From positions 2,232,001 through 2,296,000 of the forward strand of contig JAHQIY010000009.1 in assembly GCA_019054805.1 (NCBI GenBank): a stretch of 64,000 bases of DNA. The letters run 5' to 3'. Each line of letters begins with the position of its first letter. Positions within the stretch are counted from its first letter, which is position 1. The position numbers and the translations under genes are program-made. The notes beneath the pieces are model-generated. The model was not told where the DNA came from and made no database searches. It was given only the letters and a program-made list of their open reading frames with translations. This document shows, piece after piece, positions 1 through 11,000 of this stretch. This DNA is from Brachionus manjavacas (lineage: Eukaryota > Rotifera > Eurotatoria > Ploima > Brachionidae).

Positions 1-3000
1 CATCTGTCCTTTGCAAATTGTGAATTGAATCAAGACAAGCACAAAAATCTCTTCAATAAATAAATAATTTAATTTGAAATTAATACATTTTTTTATTTTT
101 CAAAAAAATTTAATTTTTAAATTCAATTATTTATTCACCTATTATATGTAGCGAAAAATTGCCAGTATCTACAATTTTTAAAGCACATTCCATTCGTATT
201 AAATGTTATTGGAAAGCCATGGCTAATCTCACCGACATAACATCCCATATAGTTTCCAACACTAAAATAGTCGTTCATTTTACCTAATTTTTCAATTTTT
301 TAGAGCTTTTTATTTACAAAATCTGAACTACTTTTTAAATGGTAAGCGTTGTAAGAATTTTGACAGCCGCAAAATTCTTCGGTTGTTCCTTTGCATATAC
401 AATCACAGTTTGATGGATTCATAGTTTCATTCACTCCGATATTGCTCGAACAGTAGCAATTCGAGCTTTATTAAAAATAAATTATTTTATATATTAAATG
501 AATAAAATATTAAGATAACTTTTTCAAAATTGCATAACTAAAGCCTTTGTGGATGCATTGATCAAAACATAAATTAGGAGTCATTTGATTAGATTGATAG
601 AATTCAATTTCAGGATTTTGATTTTCAAAATAAAAACCATCATAAAAACAACCTAAATATAGACCTTTATCGCTCAATATCAATTGTTCTTTTAATAAAT
701 AATGATTTTTTTTTAATAACTAAAAATCAAAACTACCTGACTCAATTGGAACAGTGGATGAAGTGTTTTGATAAGCTAAGAAAAACTCAAAAAAAGTTCA
801 ATTAAATTTGAAAATTTTACCATAAATTATAGTTTGGACATTCATCTGGTTATTAATTACATGAACTTTTAGAATATACTTTCCAGCACTAGTATAATTA
901 AATGAAACGTTATAAAAATTTTGAACGTTATCAAAATATAAATAATTTCCATTTCCAAAATCAATTTCAAAATCCAATGATTCACTTATAAAGATTGAAC
1001 AATAATACTGTTTATTGATAAAAACTGCTCTAGGACATGTGATTCCAATTTCATAGTCTTTTTTTGAAGAAAAATTAAAAAGAAAATCAAATTTTCTCCA
1101 GTACTTTTTAATTCAAAAAAATAATATTCGCAAAATTGTGAATTATATGAGGGCCAAGTGTCCCAGCAACTACATCTATGTCTTTAAAAAAAAATGGTTA
1201 TTAAGTTTTATTTTTTATTCATAAATTACTGCATATCAAGTGCTGAATACATCTTATTAAAATTCTTATGACACTCTCTAATACACGATATTTCTGTTTG
1301 ATTTTCAATTGAAGAAAAATTTTCTTGGAATGAAAAACAGCCAATTTGGACTCCAACATTCTCAATGCAGCGAACACGCTCTAAATAATTAATTTTAATT
1401 TTTACCCATAATTAAAAATTTGACACTACTAAATTTAATAAACTTGTTGATTAAGAAAATAAAATATACAAAAAGCATTTTTTGTTTCTACCAAAGCAGG
1501 TCAAAAATCTAACAGGAATTTCATTTCAATTTTTTTGCAGAGATTTAACATATGATTATCAGACTTTAGCTAATTGTACTGTGTTTTACAACTAATTTTT
1601 TGAAATCTTGATAAAAAGAGTTATTTTATTTTTTCGGCGTTTTATGTTTTCAGAATTGTTTAATTTTATTAGCAGTAGAATTTTTCGATTTATTTATTTT
1701 TTATACAGAGTTGGTTAAAAGTCGGTGTCAAGTATAAATTTTAACTTTAAATTTTAATTTAGTTTTTCGGTGATTAAAATTAAAATAAATTTTTTTTTCA
1801 AATTGAAAATCTGACTTTAATCTCGATCTTGAGTCATTGTATTTCTTAGCCACGTTTTGAATCCTTTTAAAAAAGAAAAGCTTAAAAATATTAGGAAACA
1901 AGTTTTTTAAGCTATTAGCTTTGATCAGTTCTCTGGGTTTAAAAATAAAACTGTTGTCTTTAATAATATTTAACTCTAGAGTTTTTAATTACTTTGCCAA
2001 AATTGGAATTTCTTAATTAAATTTACAAAATATTAAGATTATAAATTAAGATTATTAAGATTATTATAAATATTTAGATTTGTTTTAAAATTTAAAAATT
2101 TTAAATTTTGTTATTTTTAAGGGCAACAAAGATAACTCGATTTCAAAATGTGTATTGTTTTTGACTTAAATTTTAAAAGATTAAATATTTTTTGACTAGA
2201 TGATCTTGAAGTTTGATAGTTATTGAAAGCAGTGGTAGGTAGCACTTTTTTAACATTTGTGTTGAACTATTCTTCATAAATTTTCATATCTGTAATTACT
2301 CTTGAAGAGGAAAGGATTCTGTAAATAATGACCTATTATGAATGATTCAAAGATAAATTTAGCTTTATTTCTGTCCAAATTTTTTTATTCATATTTTAAT
2401 TTGGCTAAGTTTTTCGTTAGGAAAAAATATTTTTTTTAGTGCATAATTTTATTAAAAGGAGATAAAAAAATAAGTAGATAAATTATTTTTGTAGGAGATA
2501 AATGTCAACTAAAATTGATAATTATTTTCAGAGGTAGATAATTAATTTGTGAAGTATATATTTATCATTTAAGGTTACTATTGGATCAAATTTAGAAAGC
2601 GAATAGTCAAGTATTCGCACGAAGATACACAGTTCTACATGTGTACAATTTCCCAATCAACGTTCGATATTACGAAAGCTCAGTGCAAAGAGTTTTGGAC
2701 AAAATAAGACGGTTGGCAAGATTTTACGAGTTGGTGGAATGGAGAAGTAAATTCATTGCAGTTAAAATAGATTCTGAAAATCGGGAATCTAGCGCTTGTT
2801 CATGTCATTATTGGCAAAAAAATTTCAAATGTCGGAATTTCGCACTTTTTAAACCTGAACAAATTACCGGGTTTAGACTTAGCAATCGAATGTAATGCAA
2901 AACGAGGTCGAAACAAAAAGGCAAGATCAGCATTGGAAAGAAATTCAATTGTTCCGATTAACAGGCAGATAGACAATCTAAATCAACACGAAGTTCTACA

Positions 3001-5463
3001 AGAGGTTGCAAGTACGATTCAAATTGTAAATTATTCAATCGTTAATGTTTTCAATTAAAATCAACTTGTTTTGTCTTCAAGTACAGTAGCAGTTCAAGAT
3101 CAAGTCGAAAATAATATTTAAGTTTCTGAAAAACGTAAACGCATTTCTATTCCTTTCCTTGTTTAAATGTATATATCGAAAGTAATTTAAAGAAACTCCA
3201 AGTTATCCAAAACTCTGCATCACGTAGTATCCTTAAACTTAAATATGACACCCTCCGAAAGGTTATTCAACTGTACCCTTAAAGATTTGAAGTTGCACAG
3301 GGTCGATAACCGTCTGTTTGATTTAGGCGAGAATTATATTAGAAGAAGTCTGCAGAAGCAAGTTCCCCTAACCTGTCGACTTGTGAACGAGTTTAAACTC
3401 AACATTGAGTCTAGAGATATAACATATCCTACTCCATTGTGCGGCTATTATCTTATAATTGATCAACTATATCCACTTATTCAAACTCCTGTTTTATCTA
3501 ACTTTTGAACTTATTTTAAATTTTCAACGATACTATCTTATTCTTAAACATTTTTTTTTTCTTTTTTTTTTAATATTTTGTAATATAATTTAAAACTTTT
3601 TAACTTTGCTGAAGGAGCTTTGGCTCGACCAGCTTCACAATAAAAAATAAACGCGGGAGACCAAAAAAATCAAGCAATGAAAACGATCAATTATCAAAAA
3701 GAGTAAGAAAATAACTGTTAATTAATTTGTTAGTAATTTTTTTTGCTTATTGTCTCTAATAAAAAAATTAATACATTCTGCAAAAAATGTTTACAGACTA
3801 TTATTTATTTTTTATCTACTTTATATGAATTAAATTATACACTAAAAAAATATTTATCTCCTAAAAAAAATACATCCTTGTAATTTTGGGTAAATTTATT
3901 TTCCCACAATATTGTTAGCGGCTGGCGCTTTTAATTGTTGATAAAAATTATAAAAATCCTAGAAAAGCTTAGAACTTAAGTTGCCAGTCTAATTTATGAT
4001 ATAAAACTGATTCTATGGTTAGATCCTTTAAGTCATAGAAAATGGCTCCAAATTTGTTATGTTATTTTCTTTTTAAATATATTTGATTTTAATGTTAGTT
4101 TGCTGAGCTTGTTTTTCTTTGTGAATTAACGAATAAAATATTTATAAGAATTTAAAATAGTCTTTAAATCATGACACCTGGAAAACAAAAACAGTTTAGT
4201 GACAGACCTCGAACAAGCCGCCATCAATATGTTGTTTAATATCTTATTTTTTCGCACACAATTTACCTGAAAATAAACGATTTTTTTCCATACCTATACA
4301 AAAAAATTATCTAGTCATAATTTATTTTTATTTGTATCATCTCTACCGAGCTGAATCTCCATCAGAAAAAACTAAGAACAAATAAAATAATTGGAATTAT
4401 TATTTGAGATATTTATTTTTAATATTGAAATCTATCAAAAAAGCTTTTGATTGAATAATCTTGCAAGATGAAGGCAGCTATTTTAGAAAATCTTTCTGTA
4501 TGATATTTTCCAATAAATAAAAAATTAAATCTCAAGGTCTGATTTAATTAAGTGTTATTAAATAAAATGTTTACCTTAAAGATTCGATGGAAAATAACTT
4601 TAGTGAAAGTTATTAGTAACAAAAATCTAAATAAAAATTTTTTAATTTTAAATTCATAAGTTGTTTCATTTAAAATAAAAATTTCTTTTAGAATAAAAAT
4701 CGATAAACTTGTTTTAAATTTTTATCTTAAGAAATTATTTTGTTTAATATTTTTTACTTGAAATGCTCTGAAAAATACTCAAACAAATGGAAAATAAAAC
4801 CCTTAAAGATATTTTGGAAATCGATCAGTCAAAAGCAAGTTAATGTCAATTAAAATTTTTTTAAAGCTAAAAAAATTTCTGGAATTCAAAACAATACAAA
4901 TAAAAAATCAACTTGACTTCTAGATGATTTTAATTAAGCAGACCATTTAGATATGTCTTACCTCTTACAGCTACAACTCTGATGTTATTATAACAGCCAC
5001 AATCACTTGTACCACATCTACAAGAACAATTCAAGCTTTCAGTCATTAGTTCCGCACTCACTGTCCCATAGCGATTTCCACAATAGCATGCATAGTGTGT
5101 GTCATTTCTATAAATAAAATAAATAAATAGTTTAATTCAATGTTTTAATTAATTAAAAATACAAGTATTTAATTGCTGCATAATAAAATTCGCTTCGATC
5201 ACAATATTCAAAGCACAAGTTGACATGCTGATCCTGTGAAAAAGTTCCATTTAAACCATTCAAGTCATTTGAATAAGGATCATTAAAACAACCCAGGTCC
5301 ATGCCATTTTCATGATCTCGATATATGATGTTCTCTTTAAAAAACAAGAAATTCATTCTTACCAAGACAAAAAAAATTAAGAGTTACCGCCAGTTGAGAC
5401 AACACATAAGATGGAATTAATGCTGACAAGTAGAATTAAGCTTATTATTGTTTTCTTTTTCAT
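1..5463 (-). CDS. Gene A: WSC/PKD-type modular surface protein, 5' part (runs off left edge)
   Basis: First 11 exons of a secreted or membrane-anchored modular protein. Exons in transcript order: 5463-5388 (signal peptide, begins MKKKTIISLILLVSI), 5334-5163 and 5107-4962 (WSC1), 1380-1230 and 1181-1105 (WSC2), 1057-821 (PKD-like), 775-737 (linker), 688-520 and 465-332 (WSC3), 283-139 (WSC4 first half), 50-1 (second half, cut by the window edge). All junctions are GT-AG and keep one frame. The ATG was chosen because it opens a basic-hydrophobic signal sequence directly before the first WSC exon. WSC1 has the expected GCF...C...C then CYCG...C.C.CG..DCGC cysteine layout. The second half of WSC2 is short, with only three cysteines. 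Intron 3 is 3.6 kb and full of transposon debris. The sequence is the near-identical twin of the start of gene B. Function is inferred to be cell-surface binding; no ligand can be named. Confidence 0.85.
2595..3056 (+). pseudogene. MULE-type transposase C-terminal remnant (SWIM-like zinc finger)
   Basis: An open stretch from about 2595 to 2895 carries CSCHYWQKNFKCRNFAL, which resembles the CxC...CxH SWIM zinc finger at the end of Mutator-like transposases, with the last His replaced by Asn. A frame change near 2895 leads into KRGRNKKARSALERNS, the basic tail typical of these proteins. A second basic tail, KRGRPKKSS, lies at 3651-3716 on the other side of a LINE fragment. There is no catalytic DDE region here, so it is a dead fragment. 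The family call rests on the finger spacing and the basic tail. Confidence 0.55.
3187..3650 (+). mobile_element. LINE 3' fragment (RT C-terminus plus 3' hairpin tail)
   Basis: Encodes the last 100 or so residues of a LINE ORF2, including RSILKLKYDT and a later block ending YPTPLCGYYL. The same blocks occur at the end of the larger LINE at 43643-44623 (RSILKLKYDTPSN and YPTPLCNCYL), so they are one family. A one-base frame change falls near 3246. The element ends with a hairpin GGAGCTTTGGCTC (3614-3626) and an A-rich tail. It lies between two parts of a MULE remnant, so it looks nested inside it. Confidence 0.8.
5388..5463 (-). CDS. Gene A exon 1: signal peptide
   Basis: Short first exon: a Lys-rich start followed by about 16 hydrophobic residues (IISLILLVSINSILCVV). 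It ends in phase 1 at GTAACT and is joined by a 53-base intron to WSC1. The base context before ATG (CTAAA) resembles that before the gene D start (ACTAAA). The exact copy for gene B is at 21774-21849. Confidence 0.88.
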
Positions 5464-6079
5464 TTTAGAAAGTTTTTAAAATATTAGAATTATTTAGACC
5501 TTTTTATAGGTTGATAATGAAACAAAGTGGCAAAAAACTGAAAGAGCTAGTAAAAAATAAACACATAGGAAGTCATATTTCCCAGAATGCTAAAAATTAA
5601 ACTGTTTAAAAGCCTTTTATTTGATTTTAAAAAGGATATTAAAATGCGAGACAATTAATTTTTTCATATTATCCATTTCTTTTAAAACTTAATTTTTAGA
5701 TCTTATTATGAAACGAAAAAAAACATTTAGAAACAATTTTTGGTACCTTAGGATTTAACAACAAAAACATTTTTTATCTAATCTTTATTTGAAATTTGAG
5801 TAGCCATCTAGGGTTTTATTGATGACAATAAGTTTTTTTTATTGAGTTAAAATTTCAATTTCAATACGACGTTTTTTCATAAAAGTGAGTTAATAATGGT
5901 TAAATTTTGGTAAACTGAAAAACTTTCTTAAATAAAAAAAGCATTAAATGGTTTATAAGAGTACTAGGAGTATTTAAATTAAAATTAAATTGTGCTGACA
6001 ATTTATAATGTCAATATTTAATCCAAAACTCTTGTTATTTGAATAAAAGCATAAAATGTGGACGTCAATGTTTAATAGA

Positions 6080-6545
6080 TGATTTTACACCGGAGCTCTG
6101 GAACCCCAAGATTCACCGGGATACTTCCATGTGGCGAGTCTGTTCTTGAACTGGTTTACAGCCGATTACTGTCTCAGGCAGGCTGTTAAACTCTCTGATG
6201 ACACGATTCGTGAAAAAGTTTTCTCGCTTGGCGCAGTTGGTAGGTGCTTGGACGTCTTTTGGGCCCTCCAATACCCTGGGCTGATCCGAGTTGGGAAAGA
6301 GAGCTATAGTTTGGGGGAGATCTGACCCAATCTATGCTATTTAGTCCGTTTCTGATCCTGATTATTTGGATCATTAATCTCCTTTGGTCCTGCGTTCGCT
6401 CAGAGTGTACAATCCCAAGATGTAGAGAGTATCGCTATAACTAAAGATTCTCGGAAAGAATTTGGTTGCTTAAGAATGTTGCTGTCCTTGGCATAGTAGA
6501 GGGACCAAAATACAGCTGCATACTTCAAGTGGGGTCTGGCATAAG
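6080..6545 (-). mobile_element. LINE remnant, RT C-terminal region (frame broken here)
   Basis: The minus strand encodes NGLNSIDWVRSPPNYSS and RQARKLF, the arginine-rich 'FTNRVIREFNSLPE' type ending seen at the C-terminus of CR1-like reverse transcriptases. One extra A at about 6213 (GTGAAAAAGTT) breaks the frame; the copy at 22470-22932 has four A's there and reads on. G+C is higher than in the neighbouring DNA, as with other LINE pieces in the window. Confidence 0.65.
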
Positions 6546-7162
6546 TTTGGCCCAAAACGCTTACGGACAAAAAAACTGAATTTTAGAGAAAAAAGTGAAA
6601 AATTAATAACAAATTTAATTTTATTAAACAATTTTTGAAAAAAAAACATTTTATTACTTTTTTTACATCATACAAACCCATATAATTCAATAAGATGGGT
6701 AAATAAAATATATAGTCAAAAAGGAAGTGTTGGTCAACAATTATAGTCATAAGTTCACTTGAACAAAATAAAATTTTGAAGCAAAAGTCATACTTAGACT
6801 CTGACTTTTATGAATGGAACTTACTTACGAATCTCATTCAATCTTTCAAATTTAATTGTCTTAAATTTTTAAAAACATGAGCTCATACACCAAACCTCTA
6901 TCAATTCACTAACGCCATCAAAATCTTTCTGAAACTTCGTTCTTTCATAAACCTGATTAACAACGCCTGGAATTTTTGAGTCATCAGCATAAATTTTCAT
7001 CTTAATCGAAAAAAATATGGAATATCATTTATTTACAGAATGAAAAGTATTGAATCAAGACTCTTATGGTACTACTTCGAGAACCTCTGACCACTCAGAT
7101 AAAGTTTCATCAAGAAAAACAAGTAAATAAAAGATGTTAAAAAATGAAAAATTTAGAGTATT

Positions 7163-7168
7163 TTATTA
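7163..7168 (-). terminator. Putative poly(A) signal of gene B
   Basis: AATAAA on the minus strand about 65 bases after the gene B stop codon. In A/T-rich DNA the hexamer is common by chance, so position relative to the stop is the only support. Confidence 0.4.
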
Positions 7169-7231
7169 AAAAATTATTCTTAATTAATTAGAATTTATAT
7201 AAAAGGAATAATTTTATATTTTTTTGAATGG

Positions 7232-8013
7232 TTATTTTTTTTTAACATCATTCGAACTTTCGATTTTTTTCATAAAAATATTCAAAATATCAATGAATAA
7301 AATGCTTAAAAAGCTGAGAATGATCACAACCACTGCAATTATCATGCTTGTTCGAATAACAGTCTTGATGGTTTGCAATACAGGCTCAGTTTCTTCACAG
7401 TGATCTCCTTTGTAATACTTGAAACATTTGCACTTGGGCTCTTTGTTTTTGTCTTCTTGACAGAATCCATTGCCAGAACAAGTGACATTCTGACACAGAT
7501 CTATTGCATTTTCACAATGAGATCCATAATAATAGGTATTGCACTCACATCTGAATCCTAATTTGTCATTTTTGATAAAAACACAAGTTCCATTATTAAG
7601 GCATTGAATTTTTTGATCACATGGATTTATCGTTTTTTCACATGATGAACCATAGTATTCATCTTTACAAATACATTTGTATTTATTGCCTGTAAAGGAA
7701 CAAAAGCCTTTATTACTACAGTTGACCAAGCAGCCAGATATATCATAGTTAGCTGTATTCAATATTTCAGCTAAAAATATAGGATCGCTATCATAAAAGG
7801 CATTTTTGACTTGTTCAATGGTGGAATTTTCAGTTGTATTAATTATTGTTGAATCAAAACCCAAAACTGAATAGTTTGTTGTTTTAGAAATGCTGTTAAA
7901 TGATTCAGAAACCGTGGGGCTATAATTTGAAGTTGAACTAGAAAAGGTAGACTGAAGAGTGCTAGTTGAGACAAATTCTGATGTCTCAAAAGTTGAAAAT
8001 TCACTGCTTTCAT
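7232..8013 (-). CDS. Gene B exon 27: Ser/Thr stalk, three EGF domains, membrane helix
   Basis: Last coding exon, 782 bases. It starts with about 70 Ser/Thr/Asn-rich residues, a likely O-glycosylated stalk. Three six-cysteine EGF domains follow (SGCLVNCSNKGFC...; NPCDQKIQCLNNGTC...; DLCQNVTCSGNGFC...), then a single membrane helix (MIIAVVVIILSFLSILFIDI) and a short Lys/Ser tail ending DVKKK. The twin in gene C has one T fewer in a run after the helix and reads 12 residues further, so the true C-terminus is uncertain. Confidence 0.93.
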
Positions 8014-11000
8014 CTAAAAAATTAAAAAATTAAAAAAATTAAATTCAAATTTATTGTTAGTGATCTTAATAAATCTTTACAAGTAAAAATATAGATAAAT
8101 GTTTCTACATTTGTTACCGAAAAAATCAATCCAACTCCCACAGTAACAAATACGCTTTCTTTTAAACAAATGAAAAATAATTTTTTCATATTTATAAATT
8201 TTAATCAAATTTTTGGAATTACTGTTGATCAAAAGCAAAATATTTGTATTTTTCGAATAGGCAAAAGTTGAAGCAAGTTGCGTTTGCTTCAAATGCTTCC
8301 GTGATCACTCTATGAAAATATGACGATCTAAATGAAATTTCTGAATACTTTCCATTTTGATTAGGAACACCAGTCTTGTTAAATCCTTTATTTAGAAGAA
8401 AATCAAATTTTGAATTTTAAATTTTTTTTTTCAAATTAGTTTTTGAATTTAATAATTACCGATAATTTTATAAACACCATAAAAAGTGTTCTGTCCTGAA
8501 TAATGTCTATCAAATACTTTGTAGTTAGAACAGTTGTTCTCACCAACTCTCAGAGTCATGTTGATACTTTGGAGACAGAAACAATACTTTCCAGATGCTA
8601 CCATTGTTAAATTTAAATACGAACAGTATTTAAAACAAGTGGTGATTGTGGTATTTTCCAGTATTAAATAGTCATCGGGTGTATTCAATGTGAAGCATCC
8701 AAGAAATTCAAAATAAAAATCTCCCGTTATTTCAGGACTTTTAACTTTTAAATTTAAGAGATAAAATCAAAGAATTTTATTTTTTGTTTTTAAATTTTAC
8801 TATTAAAATTTGATACACTTCTCAAATAATATGGGGAACCTCCACACTCAAAATGCTCATCAAAAAGACATGTTCTATCACAAAGTGCTCGGCTATAGTC
8901 CAGACCACGCACGCTGTAATTTTTTTCAGAGCAAAAATACTCACTTAAAAAATATTTCCAATTTTTTTAATTAAATATTTTTATTTACAAATACTTGTTT
9001 TGTATAATCGTAATTGGCTTTTCTTGACTTACACAATGTTCTATTGGATTTGAGTAATTAGAATTTTTAAATGTATATTTGATTAAATCTGCAACTTCTA
9101 TTGTGGTACACTCAATTTTTGTTTTGAAACCCACTGAATCTTTTCAAAAATAGATTTGGTGATAAAATTATTCATAAAATTGAAACCACTAAAACTCATT
9201 ATTCTTAATCTTCAATTTTTAAGTATATTAAAATTCAATATTTAAAAACTAATGATCAGACTTGCGCAAAAGTCAGAAAAAAATTAATTTAAAGTCTTTT
9301 CAGAATCAAGTCACTGACTTTTTAAAAAGCTTTTAAAAAAAAAATTTCAAGTCGTCTTTTGGCTATATGACTTTTAAAAATCTTTGCTAATGATTAATCT
9401 TTTCTGATTTCATTATCACCTCATTTATTTGGTAATGATACTTAAATGTTTAAACAGATATTCTGAAAAGTATCTTTTTAGAGCATTGCTTAAGCGCTTG
9501 CTCTAGTCTGCTTTAATTTCTCGAGACAAAATACTGAACAACACACTCTAGGTGTGTATTCAGGGAATAAAGTTCATTCCAGTTTTGGGTCTAGTCCATT
9601 AGGTGAACAAGTGTTCACGAAATAGGTGAATAATTCATGTTCACGGTATAAGTGAACCAGAGTTGGTCAAAAGTCAAACTTTAAAGTCAGAATCGTTAAA
9701 AGTCAAAGTCAAAGTCTGACTTTGACTTGAATCTAAAATAATTTTATTAACAATAAAATTCAAGATTAACACCAAATAACTTGGAAAAATTAACAATGAT
9801 AAAATATAATTTGAAAACATTAAAATTCGAGTACTAAACTTTATTTAAAATAAACATTTTTAAATGTAAATTTTAATTTTAACTTGATTTGAAAAAAATA
9901 AAATTTAAAGTCAAAGTCCAGACTTGACTTCAAAAAATTAAAATTTAAAGTCAAAGTCCAGACTTGACTTTGACTTCATGACTTTGACTTTTGACCAACT
10001 CTGAAGTGAACAGATTTTTCACCTAATTATTTTTACCCTGATAGGTGAACATAAAAATTCTAAAAATTTTAATTAAAAAATTTAGGTGAACATTTGAAAA
10101 AAAGTATAATTTTTCTGATCACTTATTAAATTAACTGGTCACATATTTTGTTACTTTTTCAATATTTTTCCTTGGTCAATTATTATAGTTGTCTAATGTT
10201 ACTTTTTGATTTTAGCTGTTAACATTAATAACTTTAATATCCTAGAAATTAAATTTCCCAAAACACGGATCTTTGGACTCAAAGTGATCTCGTCTTGCCA
10301 TCAGAAAATCTTAAGTTTATTTTTTTCTCTGAATGAGATTTTGATCTTTAGAGATAATTTACGAAAAAAAAAGTAAATTCCGATGATCAAATCATCACTG
10401 TTAAACATTTTAAAAAATTATCTAAAAAATTGAGGATAATTGATCTTGAGGTTTATCTAATCAAAATAATTTACTAGGATCACTATCATAGACTGTAAAA
10501 GGCCTTAATTCTCCACCCCCACACGGTGATTGCCGATCTCCTAAACAATTAAAATTGCATTTTTCATCAGGTGCTTGATTGTACGTTCCATAAATTGTTG
10601 AACACGGACACGCATACCTAAAATTAGCGAAAAAATTATTTTATTTTTTATTTTTATTTTTTACTCATAAGTAGTGCCAGAATACGTATATCCAAAAAGT
10701 TTACAAATTTTGTTACATTCTTTATTAGTCATATTTTTGTAATTACGGTAAATTACTTGACCAAACTCAAATGGCTCTCGGTCGAAATAACAACCAAACA
10801 CTTCATCTAAGAAAAATTTAAATTTTTTTTCTTTTGATTTTAGCATCTTACTTAATTTTTTATAAATATATATAGGATGCACTTAAAATATATTTTTTTT
10901 AAATTAATCAGATTAAAAAGATTATAAACCTTCTATTGTTGTTTGAACAGTCATTTGTATAATAGCCAAATAAGCAATTACATTAAAATTTCCATTCCTC

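Larger units (their letters stand above)
1381..4961 (-). other. Gene A intron 3 (3.6 kb) filled with transposon remnants
   Basis: GT-AG intron between WSC1 and WSC2 of gene A, by far the longest in this gene part. From left to right it holds a single hAT-like end at about 1706 (CAGAGTTGGTTAAAAGTC), a MULE-type transposase remnant (2595-3056 and 3651-3716) and a LINE 3' fragment (3187-3650) that splits it. The stretches 3720-4960 and 1840-2590 are A/T-rich with nothing else recognised. The same intron with the same insertions is at 17760-21349 in gene B, so the insertions predate the duplication. Confidence 0.75.
5464..7231. other. Intergenic region between genes B and A
   Basis: 1.8 kb separate the stop of gene B (7232) from the start of gene A (5463). 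It contains the old LINE fragment at 6080-6545 and, on the minus strand, an AATAAA (7163-7168) about 65 bases after the gene B stop. Any promoter of gene A should lie here, but no clear TATA or initiator could be chosen in such A/T-rich DNA. The same spacer is present at 21850-23579. Confidence 0.6.

Noticed and set aside
7373-7561. Plus-strand 62-codon frame in the EGF exon (also at 23757 and 48365)
   Set aside because: It recurs only because the opposite-strand EGF exon is conserved; no independent coding signal.
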